Source of the DNA: Pseudogulbenkiania subflava DSM 22618
GTDB taxonomy: Bacteria > Pseudomonadota > Gammaproteobacteria > Burkholderiales > Chromobacteriaceae
Direction of reading: 5' to 3'
NCBI RefSeq assembly: GCF_900177275.1
Contig: NZ_FXAG01000021.1
Span: forward strand, 1-64,000
DNA length: 64,000 nt
This document shows, piece by piece, positions 47,012 to 56,965 of this stretch (positions within the stretch are counted from its first letter, which is position 1; each line of letters opens with the position of its first letter). Both the position numbers and the translations under genes were made by a program. The notes beneath the pieces were generated by a model, which searched no databases, was not told the origin of the DNA, and saw only the letters and a program-made list of their open reading frames with translations.

Positions 47012-48336
47012 TTTCCATTCTCGCCTTCCTCCTCGCTATCGGTGTTCTGGTCACTTTCCATGAACTGGGTCACTATGTCGCCGCTCGTTGCTGCGGAGTG
47101 AAGGTGCTGCGTTTCTCGATCGGCTTCGGCAAGCCGCTTTTCACGGTGAGGCGGGGGGAGACGGAGTGGGCCGTCTGTCCGATTCCTCTGGGGGGCTACG
47201 TGAAGATGCTGGACGAGCGCGAGGGGATTGTGCTTCCGGCAGACCGGCCGCGAGCCTTCAGCCGGCAGCCAGTCGGCAAGCGCATGCTGATCGTGGCGGC
47301 GGGGCCCGTGATGAACCTGCTGCTCGCCACCTTGTTCTACTGGGTGGTGATCGGCAACGGCCTGACCCTGTACCGGCCCTTGGTGGGTACGGTGGTGCCG
47401 GAGAGTCCTGCGGCCATCGCCGGGTTCCAGCCAGGAGATCGGGTTCTGTCGATTGCCGGTACGCCTGTCGCCCAATGGAATGACATCAGCCTGGCCTTGC
47501 TCGACCGTAGCAGCGATGCCAGCGAGCCCTTGACGGTGCAAGTGGAAACCGTCGCCGGGCAGCGCCTCAACCGTGTGGTGAAGGCCGGGTCTGAAACCGG
47601 CGGCAATGGCCAGATCGGCATATTGCCGGTGCGCTATTCACTGGTTTTGGGTGCTGTTGAACCGGGTGGGGCGGCGCAAAGAGCCGGGCTGAGTGCCGGC
47701 GACCTCTTGCTGAGCGCCAACGGCCGCAGCCTGCGTGGTTGGGCCGAGTGGGTGGGCATGGTGCACAACAGCCCAGGCAAAGAGGTTTCCCTGGCGTTTC
47801 TGCGGGGCAAAGAGCGCCGGCAAGTAATGTTGCGTCCGGATTCAGTCGAAACCCCCACCGGCTTTGTCGGCAGGATCGGGGCTGCCCCGGCGGTGGATGC
47901 CGCCTGGCTTGCGACGCTGCGTTACGAGCTGCATCCGGACGTCGCCGAAGCGGGGTGGATGGCGGTACAGAAGACCTGGTCCAACGGCGTGCTGAGCCTG
48001 CGCATGTTCGGGCGCATGCTGATCGGCCAGGCCTCGTGGAACAATCTGAGTGGACCGATCACCATTGCCAGCGTAGCCGGACAGACTGCACGCCAAGGAT
48101 TGGACGCCTATCTCGAATTTCTGGCACTGATCAGTGTCAGCATTGGCATATTAAACCTGCTGCCCATCCCCATTCTGGATGGGGGACACTTAATGTATTA
48201 TACGGCGGAGTTGATTAAGGGGAGCCCGGTCAGTGAGCGGGCGCAGTTACTCGGGCAAAGAATAGGTTTTGCCTTGCTGGCTTCGTTGATGGCATTTGCC
48301 TTGTTAAACGACATCAGCCGCCTTTTTGGGGGTTAG
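47008..48336 (+). CDS. rseP: site-2 intramembrane protease RseP
   Basis: A zinc protease that cleaves anti-sigma factors and remnant signal peptides inside the inner membrane. The 442-residue product has HELGH (residues 18-22) in the first membrane segment, two PDZ domains ([20 protein letters not shown] and [20 protein letters not shown]), and the C-terminal metal ligand segment [17 protein letters not shown]. It overlaps dxr by 4 nt and precedes bamA by 9 nt, linking envelope stress control to outer-membrane assembly. Confidence 0.96.
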   Translation: MISILAFLLAIGVLVTFHELGHYVAARCCGVKVLRFSIGFGKPLFTVRRGETEWAVCPIPLGGYVKMLDEREGIVLPADRPRAFSRQPVGKRMLIVAAGPVMNLLLATLFYWVVIGNGLTLYRPLVGTVVPESPAAIAGFQPGDRVLSIAGTPVAQWNDISLALLDRSSDASEPLTVQVETVAGQRLNRVVKAGSETGGNGQIGILPVRYSLVLGAVEPGGAAQRAGLSAGDLLLSANGRSLRGWAEWVGMVHNSPGKEVSLAFLRGKERRQVMLRPDSVETPTGFVGRIGAAPAVDAAWLATLRYELHPDVAEAGWMAVQKTWSNGVLSLRMFGRMLIGQASWNNLSGPITIASVAGQTARQGLDAYLEFLALISVSIGILNLLPIPILDGGHLMYYTAELIKGSPVSERAQLLGQRIGFALLASLMAFALLNDISRLFGG

Positions 48337-48345
48337 AACAAACCG

Positions 48346-50634
48346 ATGAGAATCAAACTCGTTGCAGCGGCGATTGCCGGTCTGTTTTCCATGTCTGCTG
48401 CCATGGCGGCCGAGCCGTTTGTGGTCAAGGACATCCGTGTCGAGGGCTTGCAGCGCACCGAACCCGGTACGGTATTCAACTACATGCCGCTCAAGGTAGG
48501 CGATACCTTTACCGACGAGAAGGCCAAAGAAGCGATCAAGGCATTGTTTGCCACCGGGTTTTTCAATGACGTTCGGATGGAGGCGCAGGGCGATGTTCTG
48601 ATCGTTTCCGTCATCGAGCGTCCCGTCATCACCCAACTGAATATTAGTGGCGCCAAGGAATTCGACAAGGATCAGCTCAAGAAGGCGCTGAAGGAAAACG
48701 GTCTGGCCGAATCCCGCGTGTTCGACCAAGGCTTGCTGGACGGTGCCGTTCAGGAATTGAAGCGTCAGTACTACAGCCGCGGCAAGTACTCGGTGGAAAT
48801 CACCCCCAGCGTGACCAAGCTGGAGCGTAACCGCGTCGCCGTCACCCTGGACATCGTCGAGGGCGTGACAGCCAAGATCAAGGAAATTCGTATCGTCGGC
48901 GCCAAGGCGTTCGATCAGGATACACTGCTGGGCCAGTTCTCGCTGACCACCGGTGACTGGCTGTCGTGGATCACCAAGGATAATCAGTACTCCAAGCAGA
49001 AACTGTCCGGCGACTTGGAGAAGCTCAAGGCGTTCTACCAGAACCAGGGCTATCTCGAGTTCAATATCGACTCGACTCAGGTGTCGATCAGCGCCGACAA
49101 GGAGGACATGTTCCTCACCATCAATATTAACGAAGGTCAGCGCTATACCATTTCCGATGTGAAGCTGGCTGGCGACCTGAAGGTGCCGGAAGCCGAGTTG
49201 CGCAAGCTGGTGCAGTTCAAGGCGGGCGATGTGTTCAGCCGCGAGAAGGTCAACGATTCGGTGACCGCCATCAGCGACCGGTTGGGTAACGATGGCTACG
49301 CCTTCGCCAACGTCAATGCGCTGCCGGAGATCGACCGCGAGAAGCGTCAGGTTGCCTTTACCTTGTTCCTCGACCCGGGTCGCAAGACTTACGTTCGCCG
49401 CGTGAATATCGCCGGCAACACCAAAACGCGCGATGAGGTGGTGCGCCGCGAACTGCGTCAGCTCGAGGGTGCGCCGTACGCCTCCGACAAGATCAAGCGC
49501 AGCAAGGAGCGGGTCGAGCTGCTCGGCTACTTCGAGGATGTCAACGTCGAAACCCCGGCGGTGGCCGATACCCCGGACCAGGTCGACATGAACATCAACC
49601 TGAAGGAGCGCCCGACCGGTAGCATCTCGGCCGGTATCGGCTTTGTGCAGGGCCAGGGCCTGGTGTTCTCCGGCAGCGTGTCGCAGAGCAATATCTTCGG
49701 TTCCGGCAAGTCGCTGTCGGCCGGTATTTCCACCGGCAAGGTCAACAAGAGCGCCAGCATCGCCTTCAACGACCCGTATTTCACGGTCGACGGCGTCAGC
49801 CTGGGCTACAACTTGTACTCGCGCACCTACGACGCCCAGGAAGACAACGTCTCCAAGTACAAGACGCGTACCACGGGTGCCGCGGCCAAGTTCGGCGTGC
49901 CAATCACCGAGTTCGATCGCATCAACCTGAGCCTGGGGGTGGAGCAGACCGCCATCACTACCTTTAGTGACAGCCCGCAGCGCTACCTCGACTTTGTCGA
50001 CAAATACGGCAAGAGCGCCAACACCTTGTTGTCCACCATCAGTTGGTCGCGCGATACCCGCGACAGTGCCTTGTGGCCGACACGTGGCGCGGTGCTGCGC
50101 GCCGGGGTCGATATCGGTCTGCCGGGCCTCGACTTGCAATACTATCGCCTGAGCCATCAGCAGACCTGGTATTTCCCGCTGTCGAAGACCTTCACCCTGA
50201 TGCTGAATGGCGAAGTGGGTTATGCCGACGGTTACGGCAAGAGCGCCACCCTGCCGTTCTTCCAGAACTTCTACATGGGTGGTCTGGGCTCGGTACGGGG
50301 TTACGAGACCGGCAGTATCGGTCCCAAGGATACCAACGGCGACTTCCTCGGTGGCACGACCAAGGTGGTCGGCAACGTCGAGCTGCTGTTCCCGTTCCCG
50401 GGCATGCGCGACAACAAGTCGGTGCGCACCAGCGTGTTCTTCGACGTCGGCAGCCTGTGGGACAGCAATGTGTCCGGTTCTACCCCGAGCGATGGGCTGC
50501 GTTATTCGACTGGCGCGGCGCTGACCTGGCTGTCGCCGATGGGGCCGATGAAATTCAGCTACGCCTTGCCGCTGAAGAAGGAAGAGGGCGACAAGAAGCA
50601 GTCCTTCCAGTTCCAGCTGGGGACGGTGTTCTGA
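48346..50634 (+). CDS. bamA: outer membrane protein assembly factor BamA
   Basis: Central component of the BAM complex that folds beta-barrel proteins into the outer membrane. The 762-residue precursor has a signal peptide (cut after about residue 21, MAAEPFVVKD), five POTRA domains (to about 420), and a C-terminal 16-strand barrel with the conserved VRGYETG motif of the L6 loop, ending QFQLGTVF with the C-terminal Phe. rseP lies upstream and skp 13 nt downstream. Confidence 0.97.
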   Translation: MRIKLVAAAIAGLFSMSAAMAAEPFVVKDIRVEGLQRTEPGTVFNYMPLKVGDTFTDEKAKEAIKALFATGFFNDVRMEAQGDVLIVSVIERPVITQLNISGAKEFDKDQLKKALKENGLAESRVFDQGLLDGAVQELKRQYYSRGKYSVEITPSVTKLERNRVAVTLDIVEGVTAKIKEIRIVGAKAFDQDTLLGQFSLTTGDWLSWITKDNQYSKQKLSGDLEKLKAFYQNQGYLEFNIDSTQVSISADKEDMFLTININEGQRYTISDVKLAGDLKVPEAELRKLVQFKAGDVFSREKVNDSVTAISDRLGNDGYAFANVNALPEIDREKRQVAFTLFLDPGRKTYVRRVNIAGNTKTRDEVVRRELRQLEGAPYASDKIKRSKERVELLGYFEDVNVETPAVADTPDQVDMNINLKERPTGSISAGIGFVQGQGLVFSGSVSQSNIFGSGKSLSAGISTGKVNKSASIAFNDPYFTVDGVSLGYNLYSRTYDAQEDNVSKYKTRTTGAAAKFGVPITEFDRINLSLGVEQTAITTFSDSPQRYLDFVDKYGKSANTLLSTISWSRDTRDSALWPTRGAVLRAGVDIGLPGLDLQYYRLSHQQTWYFPLSKTFTLMLNGEVGYADGYGKSATLPFFQNFYMGGLGSVRGYETGSIGPKDTNGDFLGGTTKVVGNVELLFPFPGMRDNKSVRTSVFFDVGSLWDSNVSGSTPSDGLRYSTGAALTWLSPMGPMKFSYALPLKKEEGDKKQSFQFQLGTVF

Positions 50635-50647
50635 GCGGAGTCCGCAC

Positions 50648-51142
50648 ATGAAGATGAAAACTGTTCGCCTGCTTGCCGCCTGCGCCGTTGCGGCCGCTTC
50701 GTTCGCCGCGCCGGCCGCCGAGTTCAAGCTGGGCTACATCAATACCGAGCGAGTGTATCGTGAGGCGGCGCCGGCCTTGCAGGTCATGAAGAAACTCGAG
50801 AAGGAATTCAGTGACCGCCGCACCGAGCTGAAAAAGATGGAGGCGCGGGCGAAGGAGCTGGAGACGCTGCTTGGCAAGAGCGGCCTGGGTATCGATGATC
50901 GCAAGAAGTACGAGCGCGAACTGGCCGGACTCGACCGCGATTACCGGGCCAAGGGGCGAGAGCTGGCGGAGGACTTCAACCTGCGGCGCAATGAGGAATT
51001 TGCTGCTGTGCAGGAGCGCGCCAACCGCACCATCAAGCAGATCGCCGAGCGCGAGCAGTTCGACCTGATTCTGCAGGACGCGGTGTACGTCAATCCCAAG
51101 TACGACATCACCGCCAAGGTCCTCAAGGAACTTGACAAGTAA
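50648..51142 (+). CDS. skp: periplasmic chaperone Skp/OmpH family
   Basis: Holds unfolded outer-membrane proteins in the periplasm for BamA. The 164-residue precursor has a signal peptide (cut near residue 23), the conserved FKLGYINTERVYREAAPA at the mature N-terminus, and a long coiled-coil (about 45-125) forming the prongs. It ends with AVYVNPKYDITAKVLKELDK. It follows bamA directly. Confidence 0.94.
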   Translation: MKMKTVRLLAACAVAAASFAAPAAEFKLGYINTERVYREAAPALQVMKKLEKEFSDRRTELKKMEARAKELETLLGKSGLGIDDRKKYERELAGLDRDYRAKGRELAEDFNLRRNEEFAAVQERANRTIKQIAEREQFDLILQDAVYVNPKYDITAKVLKELDK

Positions 51143-51161
51143 TTCCCTCTATTTTCCGGAG

Positions 51162-51190
51162 AAGCCGGCCCCGGGTCGGCTTTGTTTTTG
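51162..51190 (+). terminator. hairpin with T-run directly against the lpxD start
   Basis: A 9-bp stem (51162-51170 with 51174-51182, one G-T pair) is followed by TGTTTTTG and then at once by the lpxD ATG at 51191. It looks like an intrinsic terminator or attenuator after skp. The sequence GGAGAAG, which could serve as ribosome binding site, lies just upstream at about 51158 and partly within the stem, so folding may also affect lpxD translation. Confidence 0.65.
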
Positions 51191-52240
51191 ATGGCATACA
51201 CCCTTTCCGAAATCGTGGCGCGGCTCGGTGGCGAGCTGCGTGGTGACGATTGCCTGGTCGAACGCCTGGCTCCGCTGGAAGACGCCAAGACGGGCGAAAT
51301 CAGTTTTCTCGCCAACGCCAAGTTCCGGCGCCAGCTCGAGACGACCGCTGCCAGCGCGCTCATCATGTCGCCCAAGTTGGCCGAAGAAACCGGCTATGGC
51401 GGCCCGCTGATCCTGACCGACGACCCTTATCTCTATTTTGCCCGGGTGGCGACGCTGTTCCATCCTGCCCCGCCGGCCCGTCCCGGCATCCACGCCTCGG
51501 CGGTGGTCGGTGAGGGGGGGCGCATCGACTCCTCCAGCGAAATCGGCGCCAACGTCAGCATCGGTCGTGATGTGACCATCGGCCAGCGCTGCCGCATCCT
51601 GCCGGGCGTGGTAATCGGCGACGGCGTGGTGATCGGCGATGACGTGACGCTGCACCCCAATGTCACGGTTTACCACGGTTGCCTGATCGGCTCGCGCGTC
51701 GGCATCCACTCCGGCACGGTGATCGGCGCGGATGGCTTCGGCCTGGCCTGGGCCCGCGACCACTGGTTCAAGATTCCTCAAACTGGCCGGGTGGTGATCG
51801 AGGACGACGTCGAGGTCGGCGCCAACACCACGGTCGACCGCGGTGCCATGGCCGACACCATCATCCGCAAGGGCGCCAAGATCGACAACCTGGTGCAGAT
51901 CGCGCACAACGTGCAGATCGGCGAGCACACCGCGATTGCGGGCTGCGTCGGCATCGCCGGCAGCACCAAGATCGGGGCCTATTGCACAGTTGGTGGCGCG
52001 GCGATGTTCGTCGGCCACATCGAGGTGACCGACCGCACCCATATCGGCGGTGGCACGCTGGTGTCCAAGAGCATCAAGAAGCCGGATAACTACGCCTCGT
52101 CCTACCCGCTTTCCACCATGAAGGAATGGCTGCCCAACGCCGTTCACCTGAGACATCTCGACGATCTCGTCAAACGCGTAAAAGAACTCGAACGCGAGAT
52201 CAAGACCCTGAAAGACAGCAAGGAACAGAATAATGACTGA
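51191..52240 (+). CDS. lpxD: UDP-3-O-(3-hydroxyacyl)glucosamine N-acyltransferase
   Basis: Adds the second hydroxyacyl chain in lipid A synthesis, from acyl-ACP. The product has the N-terminal uridine-binding domain ([16 protein letters not shown]), left-handed beta-helix hexapeptide repeats from about 100 to 300, the catalytic His in [16 protein letters not shown], and a C-terminal coiled helix. TTG 51182 is in frame but unlikely; ATG 51191 gives the family N-terminus. It lacks a spaced ribosome binding site because a hairpin lies immediately upstream. It overlaps fabZ by 8 nt. Confidence 0.95.
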   Translation: MAYTLSEIVARLGGELRGDDCLVERLAPLEDAKTGEISFLANAKFRRQLETTAASALIMSPKLAEETGYGGPLILTDDPYLYFARVATLFHPAPPARPGIHASAVVGEGGRIDSSSEIGANVSIGRDVTIGQRCRILPGVVIGDGVVIGDDVTLHPNVTVYHGCLIGSRVGIHSGTVIGADGFGLAWARDHWFKIPQTGRVVIEDDVEVGANTTVDRGAMADTIIRKGAKIDNLVQIAHNVQIGEHTAIAGCVGIAGSTKIGAYCTVGGAAMFVGHIEVTDRTHIGGGTLVSKSIKKPDNYASSYPLSTMKEWLPNAVHLRHLDDLVKRVKELEREIKTLKDSKEQNND

Positions 52241-52685
52241 GCATGCCGTGAACGTCGACGTACGTGAAATCATGAAATACCTGCCGCACCGCTACCCGTT
52301 CCTGCTGGTGGACCGAGTGGTCGAGTTCGAGGCGAACAAGCGCGTCAAGGCACTCAAGAACGTGACCATCAACGAGCCGTTCTTCGTCGGCCACTTCGAG
52401 CAGTACCCGGTGATGCCGGGCGTGCTGATCATCGAGGCGCTGGCGCAGGCGGCCGGCATCCTGTCGATCAAGAGCCAGGGCGAGCGCGCCGAGAACGAGC
52501 TGTACTTCTTTGTCGGCATCGACAACGCCCGCTTCAAGCGCCAGGTGGTGCCGGGCGATCAGTTGGTGATGGAAGTGGAGGAAATCACGTCCAAGCGTGG
52601 CATCGCGAAGTACAAGGCACGTGCCCTGGTGGACGGTCAGGTGGCCTGCGAGGCCGAGATCATGTGCGCCAAGCGCGAGGTGTGA
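52233..52685 (+). CDS. fabZ: 3-hydroxyacyl-ACP dehydratase FabZ
   Basis: Removes water from 3-hydroxyacyl-ACP in fatty acid elongation and competes with LpxA/LpxD for the same pool. The 150-residue hotdog-fold protein has [13 protein letters not shown] and the catalytic His54 ([14 protein letters not shown]) and Glu68 (LIIEALAQA). It overlaps lpxD and is followed by lpxA after 2 nt, so synthesis of the set is coupled. Confidence 0.97.
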   Translation: MTEHAVNVDVREIMKYLPHRYPFLLVDRVVEFEANKRVKALKNVTINEPFFVGHFEQYPVMPGVLIIEALAQAAGILSIKSQGERAENELYFFVGIDNARFKRQVVPGDQLVMEVEEITSKRGIAKYKARALVDGQVACEAEIMCAKREV

Positions 52686-52687
52686 CC

Positions 52688-53461
52688 ATGGCGATTCATC
52701 CCACCGCGATCGTCGATCCCAACGCCCGGGTCGCCCCGGATGTCGAGATCGGCGCTTATTCCATCGTCGGTCCCAACGTGTCCATCGACAGCGGCACCTG
52801 GGTTGGGCCGCACGTGGTGATCGAGGGCCATACTTCGATCGGCAAGAACAACCGCATCTTCCAGTTCTGTTCGCTGGGCGCGATTCCCCAGGACAAGAAG
52901 TACGCCGGTGAGCCGACCCGGCTCGAGATCGGTGACAACAACACCATCCGTGAATTCTGCACCTTCAACGTCGGTACGGCGCAGGATGTCGGCGTCACCC
53001 GCCTGGGCAACAATAACTGGATCATGGCCTACGTGCATCTGGGCCATGACTGCCAAGTCGGCAGCAATACCATTTTTGCCAACAATGCTACGCTGGGTGG
53101 TCACGTGCATATCGGTGACTGGGTGATCCTGGGCGGTTTCACCAGCGTGCACCAGTTCGGCATCATCGGCGAGCACGCCATGACCGCGTTTGCCAGCGCC
53201 GTGGCGCAGGACGTGCCGCCCTACGTGATGGCGCACGGCAACCGTGCCGTACCCTCCGGCATCAACGCCGAGGGCCTGAAGCGCCGCGGTTTCACGCCGG
53301 AGCAGATCCGCTCCATCCGCCAGGCCTACAAGACGCTGTACCGCAACGGCCTGTCGCTCGACGAGGCCAAGCAGGCCATTATCGCCGAAGCGGCCAGCCA
53401 CCCCGAGCTGGAGGCGTTCGTGCGTTTCTTCGGCCTGTCGGAGCGGGGCATCATTCGCTAA
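52688..53461 (+). CDS. lpxA: acyl-ACP--UDP-GlcNAc O-acyltransferase
   Basis: First enzyme of lipid A synthesis. The 257-residue trimeric beta-helix protein begins [22 protein letters not shown]. The catalytic His is His120 in LGHDCQVG, followed by NNATLGGHV and the helical C-terminal domain. ATG 52688 is preceded by GAGG at 7-nt spacing; the in-frame extension to 52664 lies in fabZ and is not used. Confidence 0.97.
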   Translation: MAIHPTAIVDPNARVAPDVEIGAYSIVGPNVSIDSGTWVGPHVVIEGHTSIGKNNRIFQFCSLGAIPQDKKYAGEPTRLEIGDNNTIREFCTFNVGTAQDVGVTRLGNNNWIMAYVHLGHDCQVGSNTIFANNATLGGHVHIGDWVILGGFTSVHQFGIIGEHAMTAFASAVAQDVPPYVMAHGNRAVPSGINAEGLKRRGFTPEQIRSIRQAYKTLYRNGLSLDEAKQAIIAEAASHPELEAFVRFFGLSERGIIR

Positions 53462-53464
53462 ATC

Positions 53465-54640
53465 ATGCCGGAACCCTTGTTCAAGCGAAGCGGCGCGTTG
53501 AAGGTCGCCATGGTGGCCGGCGAGGCGTCGGGCGACCTGCTGGGCGCGCACCTGATGGCGGCGCTCAAGGCGCGCCACCCTGACATCGAGTTTGCCGGTA
53601 TCGGCGGGCCCCGGATGCAGGCGCAGGGTCTCTACTCGGTGGTGCCGCAGGAGCGGCTGGCGGTGCGCGGTTACGCCGAGGTGCTGTCGCGCCTGCCGGA
53701 GCTCTTGCGCATCCGCGCCAATCTGCGTGATGCCCTGATCGCCGAGCGGCCCGATGTGTTCGTCGGCATCGACGCCCCGGATTTCAACCTTGGGCTCGAG
53801 AAGTCGCTGAAAAAGAAGGGCATTCGTACCGTCCACTACGTCAGCCCGTCGGTCTGGGCGTGGCGCCCGGAGCGGGTGCAGAAGATCGGCGATGCGGCCG
53901 ATCGGGTGCTGTGCCTGTTTCCGATGGAGCCGCCGCTGTATGAAAAGGCCGGCGTGCCGGTGACCTTCGTCGGCCATCCGCTGGCGGGGGAAATTCCGCT
54001 GGCGCCGGATACCGCCGCGATGCGCGAGCAGCTCGGTTTGCCGCCGGGAGGGCCGGTATTTGCGCTCCTGCCGGGCAGCCGCGTCAGCGAGATCGACTAC
54101 CTGGGCGAAATCTTCGTCAAGACGGCGCGGTTGCTGCATGAGCGCTATCCGGCGGCGCAGTTCCTGGTGCCGCTGGCGACGCGGGCGACGCTCGATGCCT
54201 TCGACCAGATGCTGTCCCGGCTCAAGGCCTGGGATTTGCCGATCCGCAAGCTGTTCGGCCACGCGCAGATGGCGATGATTGCCAGCGACGTGGTGCTGGT
54301 GAAGAGCGGCACCTCGACGCTGGAGGTGGCGCTTACCAAGAAGCCGATGGTGATCACCTACAAACTGTCGTGGCTCACCTACCGTCTGGTCAAGCGCAAG
54401 CTGAAGTTGCCGTGGGTCGGCCTGCCCAACATCCTCTTGGGCGACTCGGTGGTGCCGGAGCTGCTGCAGTACGACGCCACGCCGGAAAGGTTGGCCGAAG
54501 CCGTGGCCGCGCTCTACGATGACGAGCCGGCTAGGCAGGCGCTCACCGCCCGTTTCACCGCGCTGCACCGCGAGCTGAGGCAGGATACCGCCGAGCTTGC
54601 CGCCGATGCGGTGCTGCAGGTGGCGGGAGTGCCGGCATGA
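53465..54640 (+). CDS. lpxB: lipid-A-disaccharide synthase
   Basis: Condenses UDP-diacylglucosamine and lipid X to the disaccharide precursor of lipid A. The 391-residue GT19 glycosyltransferase has [50 protein letters not shown] and [17 protein letters not shown]. It begins 3 nt after lpxA and overlaps rnhB by 4 nt. A repeated 11-mer lies inside at 54489. Confidence 0.97.
   Translation: MPEPLFKRSGALKVAMVAGEASGDLLGAHLMAALKARHPDIEFAGIGGPRMQAQGLYSVVPQERLAVRGYAEVLSRLPELLRIRANLRDALIAERPDVFVGIDAPDFNLGLEKSLKKKGIRTVHYVSPSVWAWRPERVQKIGDAADRVLCLFPMEPPLYEKAGVPVTFVGHPLAGEIPLAPDTAAMREQLGLPPGGPVFALLPGSRVSEIDYLGEIFVKTARLLHERYPAAQFLVPLATRATLDAFDQMLSRLKAWDLPIRKLFGHAQMAMIASDVVLVKSGTSTLEVALTKKPMVITYKLSWLTYRLVKRKLKLPWVGLPNILLGDSVVPELLQYDATPERLAEAVAALYDDEPARQALTARFTALHRELRQDTAELAADAVLQVAGVPA
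54489..54499 (+). repeat. GGTTGGCCGAA word (DUS-like), in lpxB
   Basis: Exact 12-mer with the leading A; codons read R-L-A-E. Confidence 0.6.
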
Positions 54641-55218
54641 TCGCCGGGGTCGACGAGGCGGGCAGGGGGCCGCTCGCCGGGGCGGTGTTCGCGGCGGCGG
54701 TGATCCTCGACCCGGCCCGACCGATTGTCGGGCTGGCCGATTCCAAGAAACTTTCCGAAAAGCAGCGCGACGAGCTGGCGCCGCAAATCCGCGAGCGCTC
54801 GCTCGCCTGGTGCATCGCCAGTGCGAGTGTCGACGAGATCGACCGGCTCAACATCCTGCAGGCCACCATGCTGGCGATGAGCCGCGCCGTGGCCGGACTC
54901 TCCGTGTTGCCGGGCGAAGTGCTGATCGACGGCAACCGTGTGCCCAAGGGTATCGCCGTGCCGGCGCGCGCCATCGTCAAGGGCGATGCGCTGGAGCCGG
55001 CCATCTCGGCCGCGTCCATCCTCGCCAAGACCGCGCGCGACGCCGAGCTGGTGGCGCTCGACGCCTTGCATCCCGAGTTCGGTTTCGCCCGCCACAAGGG
55101 CTACCCGACCGCCGAGCACCTGGCGGCGATCGAGCGTTTCGGCGTGCTGCCGGAGCACCGCCGCACCTTCGGCCCGGTCAAGGCGTGGCTGGCGCGGCAG
55201 CAGGGCCAGTTGTTCTAG
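54637..55218 (+). CDS. rnhB: ribonuclease HII
   Basis: Cuts the RNA strand of RNA/DNA hybrids and initiates removal of single ribonucleotides. The 193-residue product has [11 protein letters not shown] (catalytic Asp and Glu), [23 protein letters not shown] and [12 protein letters not shown], and ends in the HRRTFGPVK motif region. It overlaps lpxB by 4 nt, the usual position after lpxB. Confidence 0.96.
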   Translation: MIAGVDEAGRGPLAGAVFAAAVILDPARPIVGLADSKKLSEKQRDELAPQIRERSLAWCIASASVDEIDRLNILQATMLAMSRAVAGLSVLPGEVLIDGNRVPKGIAVPARAIVKGDALEPAISAASILAKTARDAELVALDALHPEFGFARHKGYPTAEHLAAIERFGVLPEHRRTFGPVKAWLARQQGQLF

Positions 55219-55225
55219 ATCGGGC

Positions 55226-55711
55226 ATGGCGAATCGCAAGCAATGCTTTCCTCCCGTCGTCTCGCCCGAGGTGCGCCTGCTGATCCTGGGCTCGCTGCCG
55301 GGAGAGGCCTCGCTGGCGGCCAGCCAGTATTATGCCCACCCACGCAACCAGTTCTGGCGCCTCTTGGGCGAGGTGCTGGACGAGCCCTTGGGCGAGATGC
55401 CGTATGCCGACCGGCTCGGCTGCCTGCTCGAACATCGTGTCGGGCTGTGGGACGTGGTGGCACAGGCGCGGCGTCAGGGCAGCCTGGATGCCGCGCTCAA
55501 CGACATTGAGCACAATGACCTCCTGGCGCTGACGCGTTCCCTTCCCCGGCTCGAGGCGATTGGATTCAACGGCGGCACGGCGTTCAAGGCGGCGAAAAGC
55601 CTGGCCGGAAGCCCCTTGGCCTTGCTGGCGCTGCCGTCTTCCAGCCCGGCCTATACCCGTCCCTACGAAGAAAAGCTTGCGATCTGGCTGCAATTGCGCC
55701 GATATATGTAG
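55226..55711 (+). CDS. DNA-deoxyinosine glycosylase (Mug/UDG-like)
   Basis: A 161-residue protein of the uracil-DNA glycosylase superfamily, hypoxanthine-DNA glycosylase type. It has LLILGSLPGEASLAASQYYAHPRNQFWRLLGEV at the N-terminus (active-site GSLPGE), VGLWDVV, and LPSSSPAYTRPYEEK near the C-terminus. It removes deaminated bases such as hypoxanthine to start base excision repair. It starts 8 nt after rnhB, so the two nucleotide-repair genes probably share a transcript. Confidence 0.88.
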   Translation: MANRKQCFPPVVSPEVRLLILGSLPGEASLAASQYYAHPRNQFWRLLGEVLDEPLGEMPYADRLGCLLEHRVGLWDVVAQARRQGSLDAALNDIEHNDLLALTRSLPRLEAIGFNGGTAFKAAKSLAGSPLALLALPSSSPAYTRPYEEKLAIWLQLRRYM

Positions 55712-55886
55712 TATGGGCTTGCGAGAAACATCGCCCTACAGGGATTCCCTGCGGTCATTGCCGCGCTCCTGGGTGGCTCGAGAAGCGTCGCCGTATCGTG
55801 GATTCGGCGAGCAGCGCGGGGCTGGGCGGGGCGGGCTGCCGAGTTTGTTGCAAGCGCTCTGACTGACCGGTTGATCGGAGGCCGTC

Positions 55887-56111
55887 ATGAACCGCTATTG
55901 CATCTGGTTTGCCACGCCTGACGACAAGGTGGTGCGCCGCGCCGAGGTGGCGCTGAACGGCTCGATTCATTGCCACCAAGTACTGGAGGAGATCGAGGCA
56001 CAGCTGGCGATCGATTGCGGGCTGACCGAAGTGATGATCATCGACTGGAAACGCTTCGAGGACCCCGAGGACGTGCAGGGCAACGACGCAAGCCTGTCGC
56101 ACGCCGCCTGA
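55887..56111 (+). CDS. conserved-looking small protein of unknown function
   Basis: A 74-residue soluble protein (MNRYCIWFATPDDKVVRRAEV ... GLTEVMIIDWKRFEDPEDVQ). A strong GGAGG lies 6 nt before the ATG. Codon use matches neighbouring genes. No family was recognised and there are no catalytic motifs. It stands alone between the glycosylase and mobB. Confidence 0.65.
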   Translation: MNRYCIWFATPDDKVVRRAEVALNGSIHCHQVLEEIEAQLAIDCGLTEVMIIDWKRFEDPEDVQGNDASLSHAA

Positions 56112-56455
56112 ACGCGGCTGAATGGATCTGCCGCGCCCCCGATCGGGCTCATGCGCACTGCGTGTCAATCTTTCGATGGGCGCATCCCTGCTTGCCAATC
56201 TTCGATTGGCTCAGCGATGGCTGTGTACGCAGGGGTTCGCGCCGTGCTGAGACATCCTCCCGAACAGCGTGTGCATTGCGGTTGCCGCACGGTCCTTACC
56301 CCGCTCAGGGCCGCTCGTGGCGATTTCCTTCCCCCTGCACCGGGTGAGCCGAGACTAGTCATTTCGCCCGATTAGGTGGCATCCCCCTGCGTGTTATCAT
56401 CGCCTTGTTCCGCCCGGCCTGTGCGCCGGGCCCAGATTCTTGCGGATGCTGAACG
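56112..56455. other. intergenic region upstream of mobB
   Basis: This 344-nt gap holds no credible gene. A small hairpin (CCAATC-TTC-GATTGG near 56194) and a GC hairpin (GCCCGG ... CCGGGC, near 56416-56435) are visible. A possible mobB promoter has a -10-like TATCAT near 56395. Its function is otherwise unknown. Confidence 0.4.
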
Positions 56456-56965
56456 ATGCACGTGATCGGCTTTGCCGGCTATTCCGGCAGTGGCAAAACC
56501 ACCTTGATTGAACGGCTGTTGCCCCGGTTCGTGGCCCATGGGCTCGATGTGGCGGTGATCAAGCACACTCACCACGACGTCGACTGGGACGTGCCGGGCA
56601 AGGACAGCTGGCGCCATCGTCAGGCCGGGGCGCGGCAGGTGCTGCTGGCGGCCGGCCGGCGCCGGTTGCTGGTGGAAGAGCTGCCCGGCAGCAACGATCA
56701 CCCGCTGCTGGAACACGTGGCGCGGCTCACGCCGTGTGACCTGGTGCTGGCCGAGGGCTTCAAGCACGCCCCGGTGCCCAAGATCGAAGTGATCAATAGC
56801 GCGCTCGCCAGTCCGCGCCTGTACCCGGACGATCCCCAGGTACTGGCCGTGGTTGGCGACGTCCCCATCGACACGACTTTGCCGCAGTTTCATCGAGACG
56901 ATATCGCCGGCATCGTCGCTTTTCTGTTGAGTACCCTACCCGATGCAAAACATGCTGACCGTTGA
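56456..56965 (+). CDS. mobB: molybdopterin-guanine dinucleotide biosynthesis adapter MobB
   Basis: A GTP-binding accessory protein for conversion of molybdopterin to the guanine dinucleotide cofactor. The 169-residue product has P-loop GYSGSGKTT (residues 8-16), VIKHTHHDVDWDVPGKDSWRHRQAGA and LVLAEGFKHAPVPKIEV, all characteristic. It overlaps moeA by 23 nt. MobA is not in this window. Confidence 0.94.
   Translation: MHVIGFAGYSGSGKTTLIERLLPRFVAHGLDVAVIKHTHHDVDWDVPGKDSWRHRQAGARQVLLAAGRRRLLVEELPGSNDHPLLEHVARLTPCDLVLAEGFKHAPVPKIEVINSALASPRLYPDDPQVLAVVGDVPIDTTLPQFHRDDIAGIVAFLLSTLPDAKHADR

Noticed and set aside
56165-56375. Short ORFs in the gap before mobB
   Set aside because: Overlapping frames on both strands, Arg/Pro-rich, and without ribosome binding sites.
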